From positions 1 to 15,680 of the forward strand of contig JBMOJU010000095.1 in assembly GCA_049315625.1 (NCBI GenBank): a stretch of DNA of 15,680 nt. The letters run 5' to 3'. Below the pieces are notes generated by a model. It was not told the origin of the DNA, did no database searches, and saw nothing but the letters and a program-made list of their open reading frames with translations. This document shows, in pieces, positions 1 to 6,906 of the stretch; position 1 is the first letter of the stretch, and every line of letters begins with the position of its first letter. The position numbers and the translations under genes are program-made. The DNA is from Paracraurococcus sp049315625 (GTDB taxonomy: Bacteria > Pseudomonadota > Alphaproteobacteria > Acetobacterales > Acetobacteraceae).

Positions 1-10
1 GGGCAGCGAC

Positions 11-35
11 AGTGATAGATCTATTATAACTTACT
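11..35 (+). promoter_or_regulatory. AT-rich leader with possible -10 box and small palindrome
   Basis: This short stretch is far richer in A and T than the rest of the window. It holds the perfect 10-bp palindrome ATAGATCTAT (15-24), overlapping TATTAT (22-27) and TATAAC (25-30), either of which could serve as a -10 box for the downstream plus-strand gene. No convincing -35 element lies at the usual distance inside the window, so the promoter call is an inference. The palindrome could equally be an operator or chance. Confidence 0.25.
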
Positions 36-70
36 CGTGACCAGCTCCTCGCGATGAAGGTCCTGCGGCA

Positions 71-829
71 TTGAACATCCTTCCCTGGCCGGTTCGGCAC
101 GCGGCACCGCCGCCGCAACTCTCCACCGCCGGGATGTCCCCCGCCGTCGCCGGATTGCCACTCGACGGCGAGGTGCGGCCGCTCGGCGCCGCGGTCGAGA
201 TCGCCACCAGCCTCTGGGGCCCGTTCCACCGCATCTGCCTGGAGGTCCAGGCGAACGGGCATGCCCACATCATCCGCAGTGGTCCCCTGTCGGTCACGCC
301 GCTGGAGCGCGGCGAGTTGCAGATCGCCACCACCCTGCATGTGCCGACGGCCTCCGGCGCCATCCGCGCCACCCTGACCCTGCGCCGTGCCGTGACCGGT
401 GAGCTTTTGGAAACCGGCCTGTCGCTGCCGCCGGATACCGGCGCCGGGACCGCGGCCACCCTGGCCGCGCTGCGATCGGGGCTGGCCAACCAGGCCTGCG
501 GCTTCCTTGGCCGGCAGAGCCTGGGCGACGGGGACGTGGTCGTGCTCGGCACCGCCGGCGCCACGCCGCTGCTGTGCCGGGTGCTCGGCCGCGCCCGGCA
601 CCGCGGCCGGCCGGTGCTCGTCGCCCGCTGCGTCGGCACCCAGCCGGTCGCCGAGGCCGGCTGTGCCGGCCTGCTGGTCGCCGAGGGCCATGTCGCGGTG
701 GATATCGCCACCGGCATGGTGATCCTCGGCGCGCTCGGCTGTCGCATCGCCGGCGCTGCCCCGGACACCGGGGACATCCGGCTGCGGGCCTGGGTGACCC
801 TGCGCCAGGACAAGCCCGCCTCGGCATGA
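71..829 (+). CDS. Hypothetical protein, 252 aa, unrecognised
   Basis: I do not recognise this protein. Third codon positions are almost all G or C on this strand, which supports real coding despite long shadow ORFs on the other strand. The start at 71 is a TTG preceded by GAAGG at 56-60. An in-frame ATG at 134 (residue 22) is the alternative, but it has no clear ribosome binding site, and the intervening residues are proline-rich and may not be translated. The body is rich in Ala, Gly, Leu, Val and Thr, with short alternating hydrophobic stretches that suggest beta structure. There is no obvious signal peptide, membrane helix or catalytic motif. It ends 24 nt before the permease gene and probably heads the same transcription unit. 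Its function is unknown. Confidence 0.6.
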   Translation: MNILPWPVRHAAPPPQLSTAGMSPAVAGLPLDGEVRPLGAAVEIATSLWGPFHRICLEVQANGHAHIIRSGPLSVTPLERGELQIATTLHVPTASGAIRATLTLRRAVTGELLETGLSLPPDTGAGTAATLAALRSGLANQACGFLGRQSLGDGDVVVLGTAGATPLLCRVLGRARHRGRPVLVARCVGTQPVAEAGCAGLLVAEGHVAVDIATGMVILGALGCRIAGAAPDTGDIRLRAWVTLRQDKPASA

Positions 830-853
830 GGCACCCTGCCGCGCCGGCCTGAC

Positions 854-1729
854 ATGCTGCTCGCCCAGGCGCAGTTGGCGCTGTCCATGGCCCTGGTCGG
901 CGCCAATGTCGCGGTCGGCAAGCTGCTGGCCGAGGTGCTGCCGATCCCGCTGATCCTCTGCCTGCGCTGCCTGCTGGCGTGCCTGGTGCTCTGGCCGCTG
1001 GCGCGCGCGATGGAAGGCGCGGTGCGGCCGGGCGGCAGGGCACTGCGCAACCTGGCCCTGCAGGCGCTGTTCGGCACCGCGCTGTACAATGCCGGGCTGC
1101 TGGCCGGGCTGCGGCTGACCACCGCGCTGGAGGCCGGGCTGGTGCTGGCGACGATGCCGGCGGTGGTCGCGCTCGGCAGTGCGGCGTTCCTGGGCGAACG
1201 GCCGACAGCACGGCACTGGGCGGCCGCGCTGCTGGCGGCGGGCGGGATGGCGGCGATCACCGTGGCACGGCTGGGCGGCGCCGGCGGCGGCTCGGCGTTG
1301 GGCAACGCCCTGGTCTTCATCGGCGTCTGCGGGGAGGCCGCCTATGTGCTGCTGGCCAAGCGCATCGCCGGCCAGGTGCCGGTGGTGACGGCGAGTTTCT
1401 GGATGCAGGCCTTCAGCGCCCTGCTGCTGCTGCCCTTCGCGCTGGCCGGGGTGGATGCCATGGCGGCGCTGGCGGCGCCGGGCCTGGCCGGGTTGCTGGT
1501 GTTCCACGGGCTGACCGCGAGCGTGCTGTGCCTGCTGCTGTGGTATGCCGGGCTGAAGACGGTGCCGGCGGGGGTGGCGGGCGTGTTCACGGTGTTCCTG
1601 CCGGCGACGGCGGCGGTGACGGCGGTGGCGGTGCTGGGGGAACGCTTCACGGTGACGCATGCGGTGGGGTTCGCGCTGATGGCCGGCAGCCTGCTGCTGG
1701 CAACCTGGCCGGCGCGGGTACGCGCATGA
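854..1729 (+). CDS. EamA/DMT-family permease
   Basis: This is a 291-aa inner-membrane protein of the drug/metabolite transporter superfamily (EamA, RhaT-like). Nearly the whole sequence is hydrophobic and fits about ten transmembrane helices arranged as two EamA repeats. Each repeat carries the typical Gly-Glu-Arg after a hydrophobic helix (residues 114-116 and 262-264). Length and layout match the family, whose members usually export amino acids, metabolites or drugs; the substrate cannot be read from sequence. The ATG at 854 has only a weak ribosome binding site. The stop codon overlaps the start of the next gene (ATGA, 1726-1729), so translation of the permease and the helicase-like protein is probably coupled. 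Near 1609-1640 the DNA becomes a degenerate GGCGGTG run that still encodes membrane helix. Confidence 0.85.
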   Translation: MLLAQAQLALSMALVGANVAVGKLLAEVLPIPLILCLRCLLACLVLWPLARAMEGAVRPGGRALRNLALQALFGTALYNAGLLAGLRLTTALEAGLVLATMPAVVALGSAAFLGERPTARHWAAALLAAGGMAAITVARLGGAGGGSALGNALVFIGVCGEAAYVLLAKRIAGQVPVVTASFWMQAFSALLLLPFALAGVDAMAALAAPGLAGLLVFHGLTASVLCLLLWYAGLKTVPAGVAGVFTVFLPATAAVTAVAVLGERFTVTHAVGFALMAGSLLLATWPARVRA

Positions 1730-3741
1730 GGGCGTGGTTCGCCTGCACCGGCGCGCAGTTGCAGGCGCGCGACCCGCGCGACACCGTCGGCCGGCTCGCC
1801 TCCGCCCAGCAGGAACGCGGCTTCGCCGGGACGCCGGACCAGGAGATGGCCTGGCAGGCGCAGGTGCGGGCCCTGCAGATGGCGGTCGCGGCGTGCCGCG
1901 GCGGGGCCTGGACCGTCGCGCTCGAATACGACCTGCTGCGGCTGGAGAAGCGCATCGATGCGGTGGTGCTGACCGACCGCGCCATCCTCTGCCTGGAGTT
2001 CAAGACCGCCGCGCCCTCCGCCGCGGCGCTGGCGGAGGCCGAGGATTACGCGCTGGACCTGCGGGATTTCCATGCCGGCAGCCGGGCGCATGCGATCGTG
2101 CCGGTGCTGGTGGCGGGGCAAGGCGGCTGGTCGCCGCCGTCGCAGCCCTGGCTGCTGCCGAAGCACCCGACCGACCCGCTGGTCTGCGGTGCGGGCGCAC
2201 TCGCCGCCTGCCTCGACTGGGTGCAGGCGCGGATCGCGCCACCGGCGGTGCCGCTCGACGGCGCGGCCTGGCTCGCGGCGGCCTATCGGCCGGTGCCCTC
2301 GATCGTCGAGGCGGCGACCATGCTCTACGCGCGCAACGGCGTCGCCGAGATCGCCGCGGCGCGGGCGGATGCGGCGAACCTGACCCGGACGGCGCGTGCG
2401 ATCGCCGGCCATATCGCCGCGGCGCAGGCTGCGGCGGCGAGGACGGTGATCTTCGTCACCGGCATCCCGGGCGCCGGCAAGACCCTCTGCGGCCTGAACG
2501 CGGTGTTCGGCCCGGCGCGGCAGGCGGGTGCGGCCTTCCTGACCGGCAATGCGCCGCTTGTGGCGGTGCTGCGCGCGGCCCTGGCACGCGACGCGGTCGC
2601 CCGCGGCGAATGCGACCGCGACGAGGCGGAGCGGCGCACGCGGACCGCATTGCAGAACGTGCACCGCTTCCTGGAGGACTGTGCCATCGACCCGGCTCGG
2701 TGCCCGCCGGAGCGGCTGATCGTCTTCGACGAGGCGCAGCGCGCCTGGGACGAGGCGAAGTCGCTGACCGGGACGCAGAACAAGCGGTCCCGCCTGACGA
2801 TGAGCGAGCCCGCGCATACGCTGGAGATCATGGGGCGCCACCCCGGGTGGTCGGTGATCATCGCGCTGATCGGCAACGGGCAGGAGATCAATACCGGCGA
2901 GGCGGGGCTGGCCGAATGGGGCCGCGTCATCGCCCGCGATCCGCGCTGGCGGGCCGTGGCCGCGCCGCGCGTGCTGGATGCCGCCGACCCGGTGCAACGC
3001 CTGGCCTCCGGCGCCCCGGCCTGGCTGGCACTGGATGATGCGCTCGACCTGACGGTGCCGATGCGCAGCGTGCGCGACAGCGTCGGCGCGGCCTGGGTCG
3101 GCGCGGTGCTCGACGGCGACACCGCAGCGGCGCGGCGCATGGCGGCGGCTGCCGCGGCACTGCCCTATTTCGTCACCCGCGACCTGGTGGCGATGCGCAG
3201 CGCGTTGCGCGGCTTGGCACGCGGCAAGCGCCGGGCCGGGATCGTGCGCGCCGCCGGGGCAAGGCGGCTGCGCGCGGAAGGCTTCGGCGCCGAGGTGGCG
3301 ACCAAGGACGTCCCGGATTGGTTCCTGCTGCGCTGGCCCGACGTCCGGGCCTCCGACGCGCTGGAGACGGCGGCGACCGAGTATGCCTGCCAGGGGCTGG
3401 AGCTCGACGTGGTCGGCCTGGCCTGGGGCGGCGACCTGATCCGCCAGGGGGATGGCTGGACCGCCCGCAACTTCTCCGGCACCGGCTGGCAGCGCGCCAG
3501 CAAGGACCGCGACTTCATCCGCAACACCTACCGCGTGCTGCTGACCCGCGCGCGCTACGAGACGGTGATCTGGGTGCCGCCCGGCTCCCCTGCCGGCGGA
3601 CTCTTCCACGACGCGACGCGCCCGGCCGCCGAGATGGACGCGATCGCCGAATATCTGCTCACCTGCGGGGCGAAACCCCTGGAGGAGGCCGCGTTGGAGG
3701 CGCCGATGCCGGCGCAGCGAGGCCTGTTCGCCGATGCCTGA
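1726..3741 (+). CDS. DUF2075-type SF1 helicase with N-terminal nuclease-like domain
   Basis: The predicted protein is 671 aa. The N-terminal ~180 residues carry a PD-(D/E)XK-like signature: an acidic strand around 67-70, Asp78 in RIDAVVL, and Glu91-x-Lys93. The central and C-terminal part resembles the DUF2075/Schlafen-type SF1 ATPase. It has Walker A GIPGAGKT (246-253), Walker B LIVFDEAQ (331-338), a GNGQEI motif III (383-388), the QGLELD motif V (556-561) and the LLTRAR motif VI (605-610). The ATG at 1726 is chosen because it overlaps the permease stop; upstream codons in this frame run through the permease gene and give low-complexity Gly/Ala/Arg sequence. By family resemblance it is probably a cytoplasmic nucleic-acid-dependent ATPase with possible nuclease activity. 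A defence or repair role is inference. The stop overlaps the next gene by 8 nt. Confidence 0.8.
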   Translation: MRAWFACTGAQLQARDPRDTVGRLASAQQERGFAGTPDQEMAWQAQVRALQMAVAACRGGAWTVALEYDLLRLEKRIDAVVLTDRAILCLEFKTAAPSAAALAEAEDYALDLRDFHAGSRAHAIVPVLVAGQGGWSPPSQPWLLPKHPTDPLVCGAGALAACLDWVQARIAPPAVPLDGAAWLAAAYRPVPSIVEAATMLYARNGVAEIAAARADAANLTRTARAIAGHIAAAQAAAARTVIFVTGIPGAGKTLCGLNAVFGPARQAGAAFLTGNAPLVAVLRAALARDAVARGECDRDEAERRTRTALQNVHRFLEDCAIDPARCPPERLIVFDEAQRAWDEAKSLTGTQNKRSRLTMSEPAHTLEIMGRHPGWSVIIALIGNGQEINTGEAGLAEWGRVIARDPRWRAVAAPRVLDAADPVQRLASGAPAWLALDDALDLTVPMRSVRDSVGAAWVGAVLDGDTAAARRMAAAAAALPYFVTRDLVAMRSALRGLARGKRRAGIVRAAGARRLRAEGFGAEVATKDVPDWFLLRWPDVRASDALETAATEYACQGLELDVVGLAWGGDLIRQGDGWTARNFSGTGWQRASKDRDFIRNTYRVLLTRARYETVIWVPPGSPAGGLFHDATRPAAEMDAIAEYLLTCGAKPLEEAALEAPMPAQRGLFADA

Positions 3742-4783
3742 CACCCCCTCCCCCGCCCTGATCCAGGCCGTGGCCGACCTGCACCGGGCCGCCTTCACCG
3801 GCACGGTGCTGGCCACCGTCGCCCGCCGCGGCACGCCGGCCGCGGCCGCGCTGGTCTTCGCGGTCTTTCGCCGGCAGCACCACGAACGTTTCCTGCCCGG
3901 CCTGCGGAAGCTCGGCCTCACCGGGTTGCCGCACGCCGTCGCCGCGGCGCAGTACCACTACCTCTCGAACCGCATCGGCGGCGTCTCGGTCGACTACATG
4001 CGGGAGAGCGACCGCAAGGCCTGGATCCGCTACACCCCGCCGCGCTGGCTGTGGCACGGCACGGCCATCTGCGGCATCCCGGGCGAGGTCACCCGCGCCT
4101 TGCTGCGCGGCTGGCACGCGCAGAACGGCGTCTCGCTGAACAATCCGCGGCTCGGCTTCGTCTGCACCGGTCAGGTCGCCGATGGCGATCCAGCGCTGGA
4201 GGGCTACTACATCGAGCACGCGCACGACCTGGCGCCGGAGGAGCGGCTGCGCTTCGCGCGCGGCGAGGCGGCGCCGCCCTTCGATCCCGCCGCGACGCCC
4301 TGGGTGGAGGCGGAGTCCTGGCCGGCGGAGCGCCTGCGCAAGGCGCACCGCAATTACGCCATGGAATACCTGCGCACCACGATCCCCGCGGCGATCGACC
4401 TGTTCGGCGCGGCGGAGGCGACGGCGCTGCTCGGCCTCGCGCTGCGGCAGATCGGGATGCAATGGTATGCGGAACTCGCCGACGCCGCCGGCATCGCCGG
4501 CCGCGGCGCCACCGATTTCGCCGCGCTGCTGGCGGCGATCGCCCATGCGCAGGGCGACCGCGCGACCCGGCACGCGGATGGCGTGGAGCAGACGAGCTGG
4601 GCGCTGATGCGCGGCGCGGCGGAGCTGCACCCCGCCGCCTTCACCTGCTGGAACGCGCTGTGGGAGGGGCTGCTCGCCGCCCACGACCCACGGCTTGCGC
4701 TGGCGGTAGAACGCCGCCTCGACCTCGGCGACGGCGCCTTCGCCTGGCGCATCCGGTCAGGACGACGCGTCGTCCCGGTCTGA
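3734..4783 (+). CDS. Hypothetical protein, 349 aa, partner of the helicase-like gene
   Basis: I do not confidently recognise this protein. It begins inside the last codons of the helicase-like gene (8-nt overlap), with GAGG at 3719-3722 as a plausible ribosome binding site. It is a soluble-looking alpha/beta protein with no signal peptide or membrane segment and unusually many Trp, Tyr and His residues. These include a RRQHHERF segment near residue 50, an AQYHYLSNRIGG segment near 75-86, and a Trp-rich patch (WIRY, RWLWHG) just after it. The second half is helical and Ala-rich. A distant relation to the L-2-amino-thiazoline-4-carboxylate hydrolase-like group crossed my mind, but I cannot support it. 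The last residues are encoded by a perfect 16-bp palindrome (4760-4775) next to a repeat-like intergenic element, so the C-terminus may be recently altered. Confidence 0.7.
   Translation: MPDTPSPALIQAVADLHRAAFTGTVLATVARRGTPAAAALVFAVFRRQHHERFLPGLRKLGLTGLPHAVAAAQYHYLSNRIGGVSVDYMRESDRKAWIRYTPPRWLWHGTAICGIPGEVTRALLRGWHAQNGVSLNNPRLGFVCTGQVADGDPALEGYYIEHAHDLAPEERLRFARGEAAPPFDPAATPWVEAESWPAERLRKAHRNYAMEYLRTTIPAAIDLFGAAEATALLGLALRQIGMQWYAELADAAGIAGRGATDFAALLAAIAHAQGDRATRHADGVEQTSWALMRGAAELHPAAFTCWNALWEGLLAAHDPRLALAVERRLDLGDGAFAWRIRSGRRVVPV
4760..4775. repeat. Perfect 16-bp palindrome at the end of a CDS
   Basis: GGACGACGCGTCGTCC reads the same on both strands. It lies in the last codons of the 349-aa hypothetical gene and ends only three bases before the outer arm of the inverted-repeat stretch that follows. 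It may be a protein-binding site, part of a terminator-like structure, or the edge of the neighbouring element. Nothing in the sequence decides between these. Confidence 0.45.
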
Positions 4784-4932
4784 TACCAGACGCACGAAGT
4801 TCCGACCTGCGGCCCGAAGGGACGAGGCGCCGAATGGCGCCCGCCGCCGGTGCGGCGAAGCCAAGCCGTGCGGATGCGCGGCGCCCGGCGTCTGAGGGGC
4901 ACGAAGGTGAAACCTTCGTGCGCTGGGTATGA
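4778..4932. repeat. ~155-bp hairpin-rich element with imperfect terminal inverted repeats
   Basis: The left end (4778-4806) and the inverted right end (4905-4933) can be aligned over about 28 bases with small gaps. They share GTC, ATACC and an exact CGCACGAAG core. The left end itself folds (GTCTG, loop ATAC, CAGAC; 4778-4791). The interior has two more perfect 6-bp stems: GGCGCC-GAAT-GGCGCC (4826-4841) and CGCCGC-CGGT-GCGGCG (4842-4857). It lies between convergent genes and overlaps the final codons of the left one. No convincing gene lies in it; the short ORF crossing it is Arg-rich and extends antisense into the Bug gene. The layout fits a MITE- or REP-like non-autonomous repeat, but copy number elsewhere is unknown. 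Confidence 0.5.
4899..4921. terminator. Strong 10-bp hairpin between convergent genes
   Basis: A perfect 10-bp stem, GCACGAAGGT pairing with ACCTTCGTGC, closes a three-base loop (GAA). It lies 11 bp beyond the stop codon of the minus-strand Bug gene and downstream of the plus-strand hypothetical gene. It could stop transcription from either side. There is no U-run on either strand, so it is not a canonical intrinsic terminator. It also forms the right arm of the inverted-repeat element. Confidence 0.5.
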
Positions 4933-5901
4933 CTACTCCGGCTCGATCCCCGCCGCGCGGGCCATGCGGCCCCATTTGACGATCTCGTCCTTGATGAAGC
5001 CGCCGAACTCGTCCGGCGCGCTGCTGAACCCATCGAAGCCGATATCGCCCAGCCGCTTCACCGTCTCCGGCCGGTCCCAGACGCTGCGGACATCGGCGTT
5101 GATGGAGGCGACCATGGCGGGCGGCATCCGCGCCGGCCCGACGAGGCCGGCCCAGGCGGCGACGTCGAAGCCGGGCAGCCCGACCTCGTCCAGCGCGGGG
5201 ATATCGGGCAGCAGCTTGCTGCGCGTCTTCGTCGTCACGCCCAGCACCCGCAACTGCCCGCCCCGGACGTTGCCGAGCGAGGAGGAGGCATCCACCACCA
5301 TGCAGGAGACGCGGCCGGCGATGACGTCCGTGATGGCGGGCGGCGTGCTGCGGTAGGGCACATGCGTCATCTCGACGCCGGCCTGCGCCGCCATCGCCCC
5401 GCCGGCGACGATGCCGGTGGAATTGCCCGAGGCATAGCTGATCGCGCCCGGCTTCGCCTTTGCCGCCGCCAGCAGCGCCGGCACCGTGCGGAAGGGCGAG
5501 CCTTCCGGCACCACCAGCCAGAAATTATAGTTCCCGGTGCGGCTGAGCGCGGTGAAGTCGGCGACCGGGTCGTAGTCCAGCTTCTTCATCAGCGCCGGAT
5601 TGGCCGCGCTCGGCGTGTTCGTGGTCATCATCAGGGTCGTGCCGTCCGGCACGGCGCGGGCCGTGGCGCCCGCGGCCAGCGCGCCATTGGCGCCGGCGCG
5701 GTTCTCGACCACCACAGGCTGGCCCCACAGCGGCTCCAGCAGCCCGGCCAGGATGCGGGAGATGGCATCGGTGCCGGAGCCGGCGCCGAACGGCACCATG
5801 ATGGTCACGCCGCGGGCGGGCCGCCATGGCTGCGCCCGCGCCGGCCCGGCCGCCAGCGCCGCCCCTGTAGCGAGCAAGGCCCGCCGCTGCATCATTGCCA
5901 T
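4933..5901 (-). CDS. Bug/TctC-family periplasmic solute-binding protein (1)
   Basis: This 322-aa protein is a tripartite tricarboxylate transporter substrate-binding protein (Bug family), which captures small organic acids in the periplasm. The N-terminus has an Arg-Arg pair followed by a hydrophobic stretch and an Ala-rich cleavage site ending ARA-Q near residue 24, a Tat-like export signal. Family hallmarks are the strand and loop VPFGAGSGTDAISR (36-49), the VVENRAGANG motif, the PDGTTL segment and THVPYR. Length is usual for the family. Start ATG 5901 shares one base with the stop of the upstream reductase gene (TGATG), with GGAG about 11 nt upstream; Met3 and Met4 are alternative starts. 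No TctA or TctB membrane partner lies in the window. The ligand cannot be told from sequence. Confidence 0.92.
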   Translation of the reverse strand: MAMMQRRALLATGAALAAGPARAQPWRPARGVTIMVPFGAGSGTDAISRILAGLLEPLWGQPVVVENRAGANGALAAGATARAVPDGTTLMMTTNTPSAANPALMKKLDYDPVADFTALSRTGNYNFWLVVPEGSPFRTVPALLAAAKAKPGAISYASGNSTGIVAGGAMAAQAGVEMTHVPYRSTPPAITDVIAGRVSCMVVDASSSLGNVRGGQLRVLGVTTKTRSKLLPDIPALDEVGLPGFDVAAWAGLVGPARMPPAMVASINADVRSVWDRPETVKRLGDIGFDGFSSAPDEFGGFIKDEIVKWGRMARAAGIEPE

Positions 5902-6887
5902 CAGCCGATCTCCACCACGACGCGGCCGCGCAGCCTGCCGGCGAGGATCTCCTCCGCCAGCCGCGGCACGTCCGCCAGCGTCGCATGCGTCGTCATCGCC
6001 GCCAGCTTCGCCTTGTCCAGCTGCGTCGACAGGCGCGACCAGGCCTCCAGCCGCAGCGCCCGCGGCGCCATGACGGAATCGACGCCGAGCAGCCCGACCC
6101 CGCGCAGGATGAACGGCGCGACGGATCCCGGCAGGTCCATGCCCTGCGCCAGGCCGCAGGCGGCGACCGCGCCACCGTACTTGATCTCGCTCAGCACCCC
6201 GGCCAGCGTCTTCGAGCCGACGCTGTCCACCGCCGCCGCCCAGACTTCCTTGCCCAGGGGCCGCGCCGTGCCGCTGCCGTAGCGGTCGCGCGGCACCACT
6301 TCCTTCGCGCCGAGGCTTTCGAGATAGGCCTGCTCCTCCGGCCTCCCGGTGCTGGCGGCGACATACCAGCCGAGCGAGGCGAGCAGCGCGATGGCGACCG
6401 AGCCGACGCCGCCGGCCGCACCCGTGACCAGCACCGGGCCGCGGTCCGGGGTCAGGCCGTAGCGCTCCAGCGCCATGACGCAGAGCATGGCGGTGTAGCC
6501 GGCGGTGCCGATCGCCGCCGCCTCGGCCGGGGTGATGCCGGCGGGCAGCGGCACCAGCCACTCGGCCTTCACGCGGGCCTTGGGCGCATAGGCGCCGCAA
6601 TGCGTCTCGCCCACGCCCCAACCGTTGAGCAATACATGGTCGCCGGGCTTCACCGCCGGGTTGCTCGACTCCTCGACCACGCCGATCACGTCGATGCCCG
6701 GCACCATGGGGAAGCGCCGCACCACCGGGGCGCGGCCGGTAACGGCCAGGCCGTCCTTGTAGTTCACCGTGGAATGGGTGACGCGCAGCAGCACGTCGCC
6801 CTCCGGCAGTTCGGATTCGGCGAAATCGCGGAAGGCGGCACGGGCGATCTGCCCGGCCTCCGGCTTGTCCACCACCAGGGCCTTCAT
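5901..6887 (-). CDS. AcuI/YhdH-type NADPH-dependent acrylyl-CoA reductase-like oxidoreductase
   Basis: This 328-aa zinc-free medium-chain reductase belongs to the quinone-oxidoreductase group, closest in pattern to AcuI/YhdH acrylyl-CoA reductases. Those enzymes use NADPH to reduce acryloyl-CoA to propionyl-CoA. Visible marks are the N-terminal MKALVVDK, the substrate-side STVNYKDGLA (39-48), FPMVPGIDVIG (59-69), the nucleotide-binding TGAAGGVGS (155-163) and the STGR segment (179-182) expected to contact the NADPH phosphate. No structural-zinc Cys cluster is present. ATG 6887 is chosen because GGAGAG lies just upstream and the family starts there; a longer frame to 6998 runs into the preceding gene. 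It sits 19 nt after ybaK and overlaps the Bug gene by one base, so the three probably form one operon. The true substrate may differ from acrylyl-CoA. Confidence 0.88.
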   Translation of the reverse strand: MKALVVDKPEAGQIARAAFRDFAESELPEGDVLLRVTHSTVNYKDGLAVTGRAPVVRRFPMVPGIDVIGVVEESSNPAVKPGDHVLLNGWGVGETHCGAYAPKARVKAEWLVPLPAGITPAEAAAIGTAGYTAMLCVMALERYGLTPDRGPVLVTGAAGGVGSVAIALLASLGWYVAASTGRPEEQAYLESLGAKEVVPRDRYGSGTARPLGKEVWAAAVDSVGSKTLAGVLSEIKYGGAVAACGLAQGMDLPGSVAPFILRGVGLLGVDSVMAPRALRLEAWSRLSTQLDKAKLAAMTTHATLADVPRLAEEILAGRLRGRVVVEIG

Positions 6888-6906
6888 CTGCTCTCTCTCC
6901 CCTGTG

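Noticed and set aside
31..1320. 429-codon minus-strand open frame at the left edge
   Set aside because: Its translation is Ser/Ala/Arg/Pro low complexity. The plus-strand genes there have better codon bias and, for the permease, a clear family.
1609..1640. Degenerate GGCGGTG tandem repeat
   Set aside because: It encodes Ala/Val/Thr of a transmembrane helix in frame and is explained by GC-rich codon choice.
979..1725. Open frame continuing upstream of the helicase-like gene through the permease gene
   Set aside because: The translation is Gly/Ala/Arg-rich and lies out of frame within a well-supported permease; the family-like protein starts at ATG 1726.
1342..3921. 859-codon minus-strand open frame
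   Set aside because: It is antisense to the helicase-like gene with low-complexity Arg/His content and no recognisable domain.
4850..5356. 168-codon plus-strand frame through the repeat-like element into the Bug gene
   Set aside because: Most of it is antisense to a well-supported Bug gene and the first part is Arg-rich repeat sequence; no ribosome binding site supports it.
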